In this document: piece after piece, positions 25,405 through 33,522 of the stretch
How positions within the stretch are numbered: the stretch's first letter is position 1
Layout: the number at the start of each line of letters is the position of its first letter
Translations under genes and position numbers: made by a program
Notes under the pieces: model-generated
Databases searched by the model: none
What the model was told of the DNA's origin: nothing
Seen by the model: the letters and a program-made list of their open reading frames with translations, nothing else
Assembly: GCA_944389945.1 (NCBI GenBank)
Contig: CALXOF010000009.1
Span: 1 to 64,000, forward strand
DNA from: an uncultured Kiritimatiellota bacterium
GTDB lineage: Bacteria; Verrucomicrobiota; Kiritimatiellia; RFP12; DVOR01
Direction: 5' to 3'
DNA length: 64,000 nt

Positions 25405-27399
25405 ATGAAGCATAAAGACGAAGATGAGCTTTCGTTGTTCGGCGGCGCGGAAGAACGCGTGCGCGGCGAGGGGAAGTTGGACGTGGTGCGGCTCTCCTTC
25501 GAGGGGGCGGAGACGCTGACCTGGTGGGAGCTCTTTGAGGGATTCGATTCGTTGCGGGCCATCACCTACTCCTCCGGCATCGGTTTCGCCTGTCAGTTGA
25601 TTAACCTCTTCGAGGACGCCGAGGTCATCTTTGGGTGTGAAGAGGTGATGTCCTTCTCCTTGCAGGAGGTGATGGCGTATCAAAGTAAGACCTTGGAGCG
25701 GCTGAAGGAGACAGCCGGCAAAGCGAAGGTGGATTTGGTGGGTCGTATCGAGGCGGGGACGTTGCGACTCTTTGTGGCGCGCGAGGCGCTCTCGCACGAG
25801 AAACTCTATCTGCTCTCGGCAAAGGATGGCCACAAACGCGTGGTGATGGGTTCGGCCAACCTCTCCTTCGCGGCCTTTGGCGGCATTCAGCGTGAGAATA
25901 TCTGCTACGTGGACGGCGATCGGGCTTATGACTGGTACGCCGGGGTCTATGAACAACTGAAAGAGGCCAGCACGGACCAGATTGCGCGGGAGGCGTTGGT
26001 AATCGCGGACGCAGGGGAAAACCTCGAGGCGTTGCCCATCGCGGAGACGATCCGGGTGCGCAACGCGTTGGTCATCGAGCCTGTGACGGAGGCCAAGGAC
26101 GAAGTGCGCTTCATGCTGGACGTGCGCAACCTGGCCACGAAGCTCGCGCCCTCCGTGCCGAAGCCGGACAAAAAGGGCAAGGTCATCCTCTCTCCCGAAA
26201 AGGTCAAGACCATCCGGCGGCAGGTCTCTGCCGACCTGGCCAAAGAACGGGAGGTACGCAGCGAGTATCCCAAACTCGAGATCTTCCAAGACGAAGGCAT
26301 GGTGCGCCTGAACGATGTGACGCTCGACCTCGCGCCGCCGGAGGAGGCCATCGCCCACGATGTGTCGCTCTTCCTGAAGTACATGGACGGCTACGAGAAG
26401 TTTCACGGCGACGTAGAGGGGATGCAGCGGCGCTACTTCGAGTTCGCCAACTGGTTCTTCTGCTCGCCCTTCATGGCCGTCATGCGTGACATGGCCGTAC
26501 GTCACAACCAGAACCTGCTGCCCTACCCTGTCTTTGGACTGGTCTACGGCCAGAGCAAGGCCGGCAAGACGAGTTTCTTGGAGACGCTTCTCAAGATGAT
26601 GATTGGGCAGAAGACCAAGCTCGCCGCGCCCGAGTTCACCCGCTCCAGCATCGAGGGTCTCAAGCGCACGGTCAAAGGCGCGCCCATCATCGTGGATGAC
26701 CTCACCAACACCCGCTTCAACCAACACGCCATCGAGACCATCAAGAACGACGACTTCGGCATCTCCGAGCGCCTGGTGCACTATCCCGCCGTTGTCATCA
26801 GCGCGAACGAGGACGTGAAGGCCGTCGCGCCGGAAGTCATCCGTCGCACGGTCATCTGCCGCGTCCAGGCCGGCCTCACGAACACCGAGGTCATGCGCAG
26901 CAGCATCGTCCGCACCGTCCAACGCGAGATTGGCACCGCGCTCTACCGCGACTACCTGCGCCGCATGATGGAAGTCGTCTCGGGCCTACTTGAGGAGATG
27001 AAGGACGACGCCTCCGAAAGTGCGCCGGACATCCTCGCGGAATCCTCGCGCATCCTGGTGGACCTCTTCGCAGCCCACACCCCCACCCTGCCGGATTACG
27101 TCCGCCCCCTCACCCTCGACGATTACTTCAGCGAGAAGGTCACCGGCAGCTACGCCATCAAGACCATCCGCACCGCTTGGGAAACCAACCGTGCGGCCTT
27201 CGACGTCTCCGAGCGCTTCAACCGCCTCCAGTACAACGCCGGCGCCACCTGGGAGGCCGACCGTATTCTCAAGGAACTCCCCGAGACCCTCGAGGCACGC
27301 AAGTCCCGCGAATTGGTCATCATGAACTTGACTGAGGCCCGCACCTTCTTCGACCTCTCCTTCCGCAAACCGCTCCTTGACCGCCTCCTACGGCGTTGA
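25405..27399 (+). CDS. Fusion of PLD-family nuclease domain and P-loop ATPase
   Basis: The 664-residue protein has an N-terminal single-copy PLD-type domain of the NgoFVII kind: His131-x-Lys133 in HEKLYLL and GSANLSFAAFGG (Ser150, Asn152). A middle region (about 200-340) leads to an AAA+/SF3-like NTPase: Walker A YGQSKAGKTS (381-390), Walker B PIIVDDL (427-433), an Asn sensor in VVISANED (463-470) and a candidate arginine finger RR (480-481). It starts 16 bp after tsaC with GAGGAA as ribosome site. Nuclease-ATPase fusions of this build often serve in nucleic-acid surveillance or antiphage defence, but I do not recognise a named system. Confidence 0.75.
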   Translation: MKHKDEDELSLFGGAEERVRGEGKLDVVRLSFEGAETLTWWELFEGFDSLRAITYSSGIGFACQLINLFEDAEVIFGCEEVMSFSLQEVMAYQSKTLERLKETAGKAKVDLVGRIEAGTLRLFVAREALSHEKLYLLSAKDGHKRVVMGSANLSFAAFGGIQRENICYVDGDRAYDWYAGVYEQLKEASTDQIAREALVIADAGENLEALPIAETIRVRNALVIEPVTEAKDEVRFMLDVRNLATKLAPSVPKPDKKGKVILSPEKVKTIRRQVSADLAKEREVRSEYPKLEIFQDEGMVRLNDVTLDLAPPEEAIAHDVSLFLKYMDGYEKFHGDVEGMQRRYFEFANWFFCSPFMAVMRDMAVRHNQNLLPYPVFGLVYGQSKAGKTSFLETLLKMMIGQKTKLAAPEFTRSSIEGLKRTVKGAPIIVDDLTNTRFNQHAIETIKNDDFGISERLVHYPAVVISANEDVKAVAPEVIRRTVICRVQAGLTNTEVMRSSIVRTVQREIGTALYRDYLRRMMEVVSGLLEEMKDDASESAPDILAESSRILVDLFAAHTPTLPDYVRPLTLDDYFSEKVTGSYAIKTIRTAWETNRAAFDVSERFNRLQYNAGATWEADRILKELPETLEARKSRELVIMNLTEARTFFDLSFRKPLLDRLLRR

Positions 27400-27493
27400 G
27401 GCCTATGGGCAATCCCCTAAAAAGAGACTTGACGTGGTGCGCACTCCAGGGTTTACACTAGTTTCCATCTTCAATCATTGAAAGGAATCTGCT

Positions 27494-28219
27494 ATGCACA
27501 TGGAAACAGCTTTGGTGTCAACGGCCGTTGGGGCCACGATGTGGGGCCTCTCCTCCACCTCCCTGGGCGCCGCGTTGACGAAGATCGGCAAAGAAAAGCT
27601 CCCCCTCATGGTCGGGGCGGGTGCGTTCGTCTTCGGCGCGCAGATGATGAACTGCGCCATCCCTGCCACGGGCGCGAGCGGCCACTTGGTCGGCGCCGTC
27701 TTCCTGACCGCGCTTGTCGGCCCCTGCGCGGCCTTCGTGACGATGGCCGCGATTCTGCTCATCCAGTGCCTCGGCTTCAATGACGGCGGCTTCCTGGCCT
27801 ACGGCGCCAATCTCTTCAACATGGGCCTCATCGGTTGCCTGTGCGGCGCCATCGCCTTCCGCGGCGGCCAAAAGTCCCCCGCCTCGACGATGCTCCGCGC
27901 CATGGTCGCTTCGGTGGTCGCCTTGCAACTCGGCGCGCTGGCCGTCTGCGCCGAAGTCGCGCTCTCGGGCATCAGCACGCTCCACATGGGCGACTTCCTC
28001 ACGGCGATGCAACCCATCCACCTGGCCATCGGCGTGGGCGAAGGCTTGCTGACCGGTCTCCTCCTGGTGGCGGCTCAGGCGCGCGTCTTCTCGTGGAAGA
28101 CCCTCACTGCCTCCTTCGCCCTCTGCGCGGTCGTCTTGGTCTTTGGCCTCTCCACCTTCGCCTCCACCGCGCCCGACGGCCTGGAATGGTCCATCGAGCG
28201 CGCCACCATCCAAGAGTGA
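27494..28219 (+). CDS. CbiM-like ECF nickel/cobalt transporter component
   Basis: The 241-residue membrane protein resembles the metal-binding S component of nickel/cobalt ECF transporters. It begins MHMETALVS, where Met1-His2 corresponds to the metal-binding N-terminus of CbiM/NikM, and contains LMVGAGAFVFGAQMMNCAIPATGASGHLVGAVF and GANLFNMGLIG, which match CbiM helices. About six to seven membrane segments are visible. CbiN, CbiQ and CbiO partners are absent. Its position 4 bp ahead of larB argues for nickel supply to pincer cofactor synthesis. AAAGGAA precedes the ATG, and a TACACT -10 lies upstream. Confidence 0.8.
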   Translation: MHMETALVSTAVGATMWGLSSTSLGAALTKIGKEKLPLMVGAGAFVFGAQMMNCAIPATGASGHLVGAVFLTALVGPCAAFVTMAAILLIQCLGFNDGGFLAYGANLFNMGLIGCLCGAIAFRGGQKSPASTMLRAMVASVVALQLGALAVCAEVALSGISTLHMGDFLTAMQPIHLAIGVGEGLLTGLLLVAAQARVFSWKTLTASFALCAVVLVFGLSTFASTAPDGLEWSIERATIQE

Positions 28220-28223
28220 CGCC

Positions 28224-28919
28224 GTGGACATCGCCGACCTCGGTTTCGCCCGTTTGGACCTCTCCCGCCCACGCCGCACCGGCATGGGCGAGACCATCTA
28301 CTGCCCCGGCAAAACCGCCGAGCAGTTGGTCGCCATCCTACGGGCCTTTGCCGAGGCCGACCAAGCCGTCCTGGGTACGCGGTGCACACCTGAACAGGCC
28401 CGCGCCGTGACCGAGGCCGGCCTCGCGGCGGACTATGACGCCACCGGCCGCACGCTCATCTTTGGGACCACCCCTACCCCAACGCTCGGTCGCATCATCG
28501 TTCTCACCGGAGGCACCGCGGACGTCCCCGTGGCTGAGGAGGCCGCGCGCACGGCGGCCTTCTTTGGCGCCGAGGTCACCCGGTGTTACGATGTCGGCGT
28601 CGCGGGACTCCATCGTCTGCTTGGCCGCCTCGATGAGGTGCGCGCGGCGGATGTCATCATCGCCGTGGCGGGGATGGAGGGCGCGCTCGGCAGCGTCGTG
28701 GCCGGCCTGGTCGAGGCCCCCGTCATCGCCGTTCCGACCTCGGTCGGCTATGGCGCGGCCTTCGAGGGCCTCGCGCCCCTGCTTTCCATGCTCAACTCGT
28801 GCGCCGAGGGCCTCGCCGTCGTGAACATCGACAACGGCTTCGGCGCGGCCGTCATGGCCTGCCGTATCCTCCGCCTCGCCAATCGAAAGGCCTCCCATGC
28901 AGACCCTGCTCTATCTTGA
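28224..28919 (+). CDS. larB: Nickel-pincer cofactor biosynthesis protein LarB
   Basis: LarB carboxylates nicotinic-acid adenine dinucleotide at C5 and hydrolyses the phosphoanhydride in the first step of nickel-pincer nucleotide synthesis. The 231-residue protein has the N-terminal GETIYCPGKT segment and a PurE-like C-terminal domain (VLTGGTADVPVAEEAARTAAFFG, IIAVAGMEGALGSVVAGLVEAPVIAVPTSVGYG). The GTG at 28224 follows the cbiM stop by 4 bp; upstream in-frame starts lie within cbiM. The 3' end overlaps larC by 23 nt. Confidence 0.93.
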   Translation: MDIADLGFARLDLSRPRRTGMGETIYCPGKTAEQLVAILRAFAEADQAVLGTRCTPEQARAVTEAGLAADYDATGRTLIFGTTPTPTLGRIIVLTGGTADVPVAEEAARTAAFFGAEVTRCYDVGVAGLHRLLGRLDEVRAADVIIAVAGMEGALGSVVAGLVEAPVIAVPTSVGYGAAFEGLAPLLSMLNSCAEGLAVVNIDNGFGAAVMACRILRLANRKASHADPALS

Positions 28920-30099
28920 CGGTTCCTGCGGCATCAGCGGTGACATGACCGTCGCCGCGCTCCTCAACCTCGGTGCCGACCGCGCCAAACTCGATGCCGC
29001 CCTCGCGCCCCTCGCCGCCGAAGGCCTGTCCTACACGATTTCCCGCAAGGCCTCCCACGGGTTGGCTGGTTGCGACTTCGATGTCCACCTGCCCGAGCAC
29101 CATCACCACGAAGGCGAACACCACCATCACGACCATCGCCACTTGGCCGATGTGGAGCACGTCCTGGGCCATCTGCCGATGACCGACCGTGCCCGCGCCA
29201 TCGCCCTGCGGACCTTCCGCATTGTCGCCGAAGCCGAGGCCAAGGCCCATGGGTGCCCCATCGAGGAGGTCCACTTCCATGAGGTCGGCGCGCTTGATTC
29301 CATCGCGGACATCGTGGGCGCCGCCGTGCTCTTCGATGACCTCGGTGTCCAAGACTGCATCGTCACCCGTCTCTGCGAGGGCACCGGCACCGTTGTCTGC
29401 GCCCACGGTGAACTGCCCGTCCCCGTGCCCGCCACGCTCAACATTGCCCAGGCCCACGCCATTTCCCTTGAGATTACCGCCGTCCGCGGCGAACGCGTCA
29501 CGCCCACCGGCATCGCCCTGGCCGCCGCGCTCCGCACCCGCGACGTCCTCCCCGCGCCCTTCACCGTTGCCAAGGTCGGCGTCGGCCTCGGTAAACGCGA
29601 TATCGGCGCACCCAACGCCCTCCGCGCCATGCTCATTCAGACTGATGGCTCTGCCGAACGCCTCCACGTGCTAGAGGCCAACATCGACGACTCCACCGGT
29701 GAAGTCCTTGCCGCCGCCGCGGAACGCCTCCTCGCCCTCGGCGCACGCGATGTCTGCTGCATCCCCTGCACGATGAAGAAGGGACGTCCCGCCGTCATTG
29801 TCCAAGTCCTCGCCGACGAGTCGCTTCTCCCTACCCTCTCCGAGGCCCTTTTCCGCGAGACCACCACCATTGGCGTGCGTTCCTATCCCGTCACGCGCAC
29901 GGTCATGGACCGCGAGCCCACCACGCTCCACACCGCCATCGGTGACATCGCCGCCAAACGGTGCTCCCACGGAGACCTCACGCGCGTCTATCCCGAATAC
30001 GAGAGTGTTCGCGCCGTCGCCCAAACTGCAGGTATCCCGCTCCCGGAGGCCTTCGCCATCGCCCAGATCGCCGCGCAGGCACTCTCCGCCCAATCATGA
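28897..30099 (+). CDS. larC: Nickel insertion protein LarC
   Basis: LarC is the CTP-dependent cyclometallase that inserts nickel into the pincer nucleotide. The 400-residue protein has DGSCGISGDMTVAALL, a histidine-rich segment at about residues 68-82 (EHHHHEGEHHHHDHRH), a VHFHEVGALDSIADIVGAA motif and the C-terminal LEANIDDSTGEVLA region. In some bacteria larC is split by programmed frameshifting; here it is one uninterrupted frame. The His cluster is well suited to nickel storage. The stop overlaps larE by 4 nt. Confidence 0.95.
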   Translation: MQTLLYLDGSCGISGDMTVAALLNLGADRAKLDAALAPLAAEGLSYTISRKASHGLAGCDFDVHLPEHHHHEGEHHHHDHRHLADVEHVLGHLPMTDRARAIALRTFRIVAEAEAKAHGCPIEEVHFHEVGALDSIADIVGAAVLFDDLGVQDCIVTRLCEGTGTVVCAHGELPVPVPATLNIAQAHAISLEITAVRGERVTPTGIALAAALRTRDVLPAPFTVAKVGVGLGKRDIGAPNALRAMLIQTDGSAERLHVLEANIDDSTGEVLAAAAERLLALGARDVCCIPCTMKKGRPAVIVQVLADESLLPTLSEALFRETTTIGVRSYPVTRTVMDREPTTLHTAIGDIAAKRCSHGDLTRVYPEYESVRAVAQTAGIPLPEAFAIAQIAAQALSAQS

Positions 30100-30896
30100 C
30101 CCCCGACCTGGCGAGGTTGTTGGACTGGTTTCGCCCCCATGCCGCGGGCGGTGTCGCCCTTGCTTACTCCGGCGGCATTGACAGCGCCGTGCTCCTCGCC
30201 GTTCTGGCTACGCTTCGCCGGGAGCATGATTTCCCTTGCGTCGCGCTCACATTGAGCACGCCGCTCCAACGTCACGCCGAGATCGACGAAGCCCGCGCGC
30301 TGGCCGAACGTCTCGATGTTCCTTGGCGGAGGGTCGAGGCCGATCCGCTCACAGAACCTGCCGTAGCTGCCAACGCGCCCGACCGGTGTTACGCCTGCAA
30401 GCGCTTGATGATGGCCCGCCTCCGCGAGGTCGCCGCGGGCTTCGCCCTCTTGATTGACGGCACCAACGCCGATGACCGCCGCGCCACCAATCGCCCCGGC
30501 CTCCGCGCACTCGATGAACTTGGCGTCCGCTCACCGCTTGCCGAAGTCGGCCTGACCAAAGCCGCCGTCCGCGCCTTCGCCCGCGAACTCTCCCTGCCCG
30601 TGCCCGACCGTCCCGCCACGCCTTGCCTCGCCACGCGCTTTCCCTATGGCACGCCGCTCACCGAAGACCGTCTCCGCCGTGTCGAGTCCGCAGAGGATCG
30701 CCTCCGCGCGCTTCTTCCAACGGTCCGCGACCTGCGCCTCCGTGACCACGTCGACCTCGCTCGCATCGAAGTCCCCGCCGCCGACTTCCCCCACGTCCTT
30801 ACCCGCCGCGACGCCATCCTCGCCGCCCTTCGCCCCCTCGGCTACCGCTTCGTCACCCTCGACCTCGCAGCCTTCCGCTCCGGTTCCTTCGATTGA
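30096..30896 (+). CDS. larE: Sulfur transferase LarE
   Basis: LarE, a PP-loop ATP pyrophosphatase, provides the two sulfurs of the pincer cofactor. The 266-residue protein has the PP-loop SGGIDS (25-30), DRCYACKR (Cys98, Cys101) and PATPCLATRFPYG, where Cys177 matches the sacrificial cysteine of Lactobacillus LarE. It is therefore probably the single-turnover type that gives up its own sulfur. The ATG at 30096 overlaps the larC stop (ATGA). LarA, the racemase that uses the cofactor, is not in the window. Confidence 0.94.
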   Translation: MTPDLARLLDWFRPHAAGGVALAYSGGIDSAVLLAVLATLRREHDFPCVALTLSTPLQRHAEIDEARALAERLDVPWRRVEADPLTEPAVAANAPDRCYACKRLMMARLREVAAGFALLIDGTNADDRRATNRPGLRALDELGVRSPLAEVGLTKAAVRAFARELSLPVPDRPATPCLATRFPYGTPLTEDRLRRVESAEDRLRALLPTVRDLRLRDHVDLARIEVPAADFPHVLTRRDAILAALRPLGYRFVTLDLAAFRSGSFD

Positions 30897-31588
30897 ACAC
30901 CCAACGAAGTGGAAGCGTGCGCTGGCCTCCCTACCTTATATATAAGGATGGGGCCACTGTTCTATCACCGAGATAAAATCCTACATTCAATTGTCAAAGA
31001 TCAAGCGGATGCTTCTACTTGCACCACGCACTATTGCCAAAGACCTGTCATTTGATTCTTCTAAATCGTAACCAACCCTTTTATCCTTCGTCTGATACCC
31101 AGTTTTGCAGACCTGTCATTTGGGAACCCTGTTTAGGGGAAAAACGTGGGACCGCACACAACAAGGGATAGTCATGCTAGAGAGGCGCAACGCGCCGAAC
31201 GGTGAAGAGCCCAGGCCATTGGCGTTCTTTTGCGTCTTCGTGGAAAGTCAGGAGTGTCCGGGAAAATGGGGACCGCGAAGACGCAACTCTTGCAGGAAAG
31301 ATGGGGCGCTAACGCCGGGCGCACAGTTGTGCACCCTCCCGCACCCCACTTTCCTGCGTCAAAATGGCTCCTTTAAGACGACCAAGCGCGAAGACGATGG
31401 GCGGGAGGGAGCGATCAGCGGGCGTTTAGCCCGCAAAGCGACCGGCGTTAGCCCATCTGGCTTCGTGCGTACTGGCGTTTTCGCGGGAAAAGAAGGCTTG
31501 CCGATTTCCTCGGACACTATTGGTGAAAAGTTGCTCCCTGGAGAACGCGTTTGTGCGATAATAGTGCAAATACGAAAGGAGACAGGGC
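30897..31588. other. 692-bp gene-free region before the MerR gene
   Basis: No coding gene is evident. A 14-bp direct repeat, AGACCTGTCATTTG, occurs at 31041-31054 and 31109-31122. A degenerate copy of the long-hairpin element spans about 31170-31245. From 31253 to 31521 lies a third element bounded by the inverted TGTCCGGG motifs. The first 200 bp are A+T-rich and otherwise unexplained. Confidence 0.5.
31253..31521. repeat. Intergenic repeat element bounded by inverted motifs (copy 3)
   Basis: It starts with AGTGTCCGGGAAAATGGGG (31253-31271), continues with ACCGCGAAGACGCAAC as in the elements at 2700 and 9880, and ends with TTTCCTCGGACACTATT (31505-31521). The promoter of the MerR gene follows within about 35 bp. 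Confidence 0.55.
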
Positions 31589-32071
31589 ATGACCATCCAT
31601 GAAGTCGCTGAGCGGACGGGGCTGACCCCGGACACATTGCGTTGGTATGAGAAGATTGGGTTGTTGGCACCCGTGCGCAAAACAGGCGGCAAGCGCAACT
31701 ATTCTGAACGCGAGGTACGCTGGATTGGCTACATCAAGTGCATGCGTCGTGCCGCGCTCCCGGTCGATGCCATCCTGGAATATATCCGCATCTACCGCAA
31801 GAACGCGCCGGATTCCAAGGCCAAGCGCCGCGCCATCCTAGTGGAACAGTATGAATTGCTGAAGAAGGACCTGGAGGAACGCCAACAGGCCCTCGAGTAT
31901 CTGCGTCTGAAGATTGATTGGTTCGATGGCCGCGTGGCCGACCTGGAGGCCGCATTAAAGAACGTCGCCTCGGACACCCTCCTCTCCGGCGACCCCGAGC
32001 TGGCCGACGAGTCCCACGCCCGCGCCTCCGGCATCGCCCCCGCCATCCGCCACCCCAACGAAAAACACTGA
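31589..32071 (+). CDS. MerR-family transcriptional regulator
   Basis: The 160-residue protein has the MerR winged helix (MTIHEVAERTGLTPDTLRWYEKIGLLAPVRKTGGKRNYSEREV), followed by IGYIKCMRRAALPVDAILEYI and a long coiled coil (about residues 80-125). The C-terminus lacks the cysteine pattern of metal sensors and resembles regulators of the YyaN/NmlR-like subgroup. The start has a strong AAAGGAG site and a GATAAT -10 upstream. Targets are unknown; no adjacent reductase gene suggests one. Confidence 0.9.
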   Translation: MTIHEVAERTGLTPDTLRWYEKIGLLAPVRKTGGKRNYSEREVRWIGYIKCMRRAALPVDAILEYIRIYRKNAPDSKAKRRAILVEQYELLKKDLEERQQALEYLRLKIDWFDGRVADLEAALKNVASDTLLSGDPELADESHARASGIAPAIRHPNEKH

Positions 32072-32186
32072 GCGTCCACCTATTCAAATAGGGTGTTCGC
32101 TTAAACACTATGTCTCCTTACGGGCTCTCGACACGCCTAGTCCATTAGGGCTCCACTTAAACACAGAAGGTTCTTTAAGGGACCAC

Positions 32187-32216
32187 TACAAAAACACAGA
32201 CGGGCCGAAGCCCGCC
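32187..32216 (-). terminator. Terminator of the first BspA-type gene
   Basis: On the minus strand CGGGC-TTCG-GCCCG (C-UUCG-G tetraloop) is followed by a T-rich run (TCTGTGTTTTT), 25 bp after the stop of the gene ending at 32242. Confidence 0.75.
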
Positions 32217-32241
32217 TGCGTATGGATATGCCAAGGATTTC

Positions 32242-33234
32242 TCAATAATACGAAGAACGGTTATTGTGCCTCCGTATGATTTCTTCCCGCTCATAGGCCC
32301 GAGAAGAACGATTTGACTTTGCAACACGCTCAGCGATATCCCGAACTTGATCCAGAAACCCCTCCCACTTGTCCGCATAAGCCACAGAGATGTCTATCCC
32401 CTTGAAGGCTCCTCTCATCTGCGCCATCATCCATTGACTTTTAAACTCTGCAGAAATCCACCAAGAACAAGAGCGCCACTCGCGCGGATATTTGAATCCT
32501 GGCTGATCTTCATACAGAGTGAGAGAACTTGGACCTCCCTTGATGGCGATAAGCTCGAGCGCATCGCATCGCGAGAAGGCTTTCGGGTCAAGGCCTTTGG
32601 CACATGTGGAATAAGAAATGATGACAGAAGCCAGACTCGTACATCCATTGAATGCATTTGCTTCAATGGAAGTGACGTTCTCTGGCAACTCCACTGAAAT
32701 CAAACTCTTGCAATTTAAAAAGGCATCTGGGCCTATACTCTTCAGGCCATCCGGAAAAATAACCGTATCCAGGTCATACCAATTCGCGAACGCGCTTTGT
32801 CCGATAGTCTCAAGATTAGCGGGCAAGTAGAGTGTCGTTACACAGTTGGCCCAAAACTCGTCTTTGATAGCGTTGAACGTATTCTCTTTGTAGGTGTTTA
32901 CGAATGCATACGGTTCAATCACCCGAACGCTGTCCGGCAATGAAATGAAATCAATGCGCCTAATCCCTTTATCTATATCTATTTGGAAAGCTCTACTGCC
33001 GATGACCGTTACAGGACGGCCGGCAATCTCATCTGGGATGTCAAGCCTATGGTTACTGACTGCACCACCAGTCACTTTGGCGGTGTTGTCGGGAAGGATT
33101 TCGTAGGTCCAAGTGAACCCTGTCGCAGGGTCTTTCCAAGTCCACCTGACAGACGTGGTTGGAGTCCACTTGGCCTCCTGCGCGAGGAGAGGGAATGCGA
33201 GCAGGGCCAAGAGAATGAAGCTCGTTTGTTTCAT
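32242..33234 (-). CDS. Exported BspA-type leucine-rich-repeat (LRR_5) protein
   Basis: The 330-residue protein has a signal peptide (MKQTSFILLALLAFPLLAQEA) and several BspA/TpLRR-type repeats, for example LPANLETIGQSAFANWYDLDTVIFPDGLKSIGPDAFLNC and VELPENVTSIEANAFNGCTSLASV in order. It ends in a basic, RR-rich tail. A segment PREWRSCSWW is shared with the neighbouring paralogue. The gene is visibly more A+T-rich than its surroundings. AAAGGAAA precedes the ATG. Such proteins are usually surface or periplasmic adhesins, but no anchor is visible. Confidence 0.85.
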   Translation of the reverse strand: MKQTSFILLALLAFPLLAQEAKWTPTTSVRWTWKDPATGFTWTYEILPDNTAKVTGGAVSNHRLDIPDEIAGRPVTVIGSRAFQIDIDKGIRRIDFISLPDSVRVIEPYAFVNTYKENTFNAIKDEFWANCVTTLYLPANLETIGQSAFANWYDLDTVIFPDGLKSIGPDAFLNCKSLISVELPENVTSIEANAFNGCTSLASVIISYSTCAKGLDPKAFSRCDALELIAIKGGPSSLTLYEDQPGFKYPREWRSCSWWISAEFKSQWMMAQMRGAFKGIDISVAYADKWEGFLDQVRDIAERVAKSNRSSRAYEREEIIRRHNNRSSYY

Positions 33235-33522
33235 GACTTTTCCTTTCGGCGTTTATTAATCCATAGAGCCCAGAGAAATCCGCGTATTTATCTTTGCAAA
33301 GAAACGCAAAATACAAAGAAGTTAACGAGTTAACGAACACCAGTCGTTGTGCGAATGAACGCCAACTGATTGTTTCCGTCACCCTTCGCCTTTGTAATTG
33401 CCACATTTAACGCAAGAAAGTGAGGCTCTGCAGGCATACAACAATGTGTGCACCGTTAGTGCCCCAACTTTCTCGCGATTTAAAAGTTGCAAAGACAGCT
33501 TATTTCTCGAACCTTAGTACTT

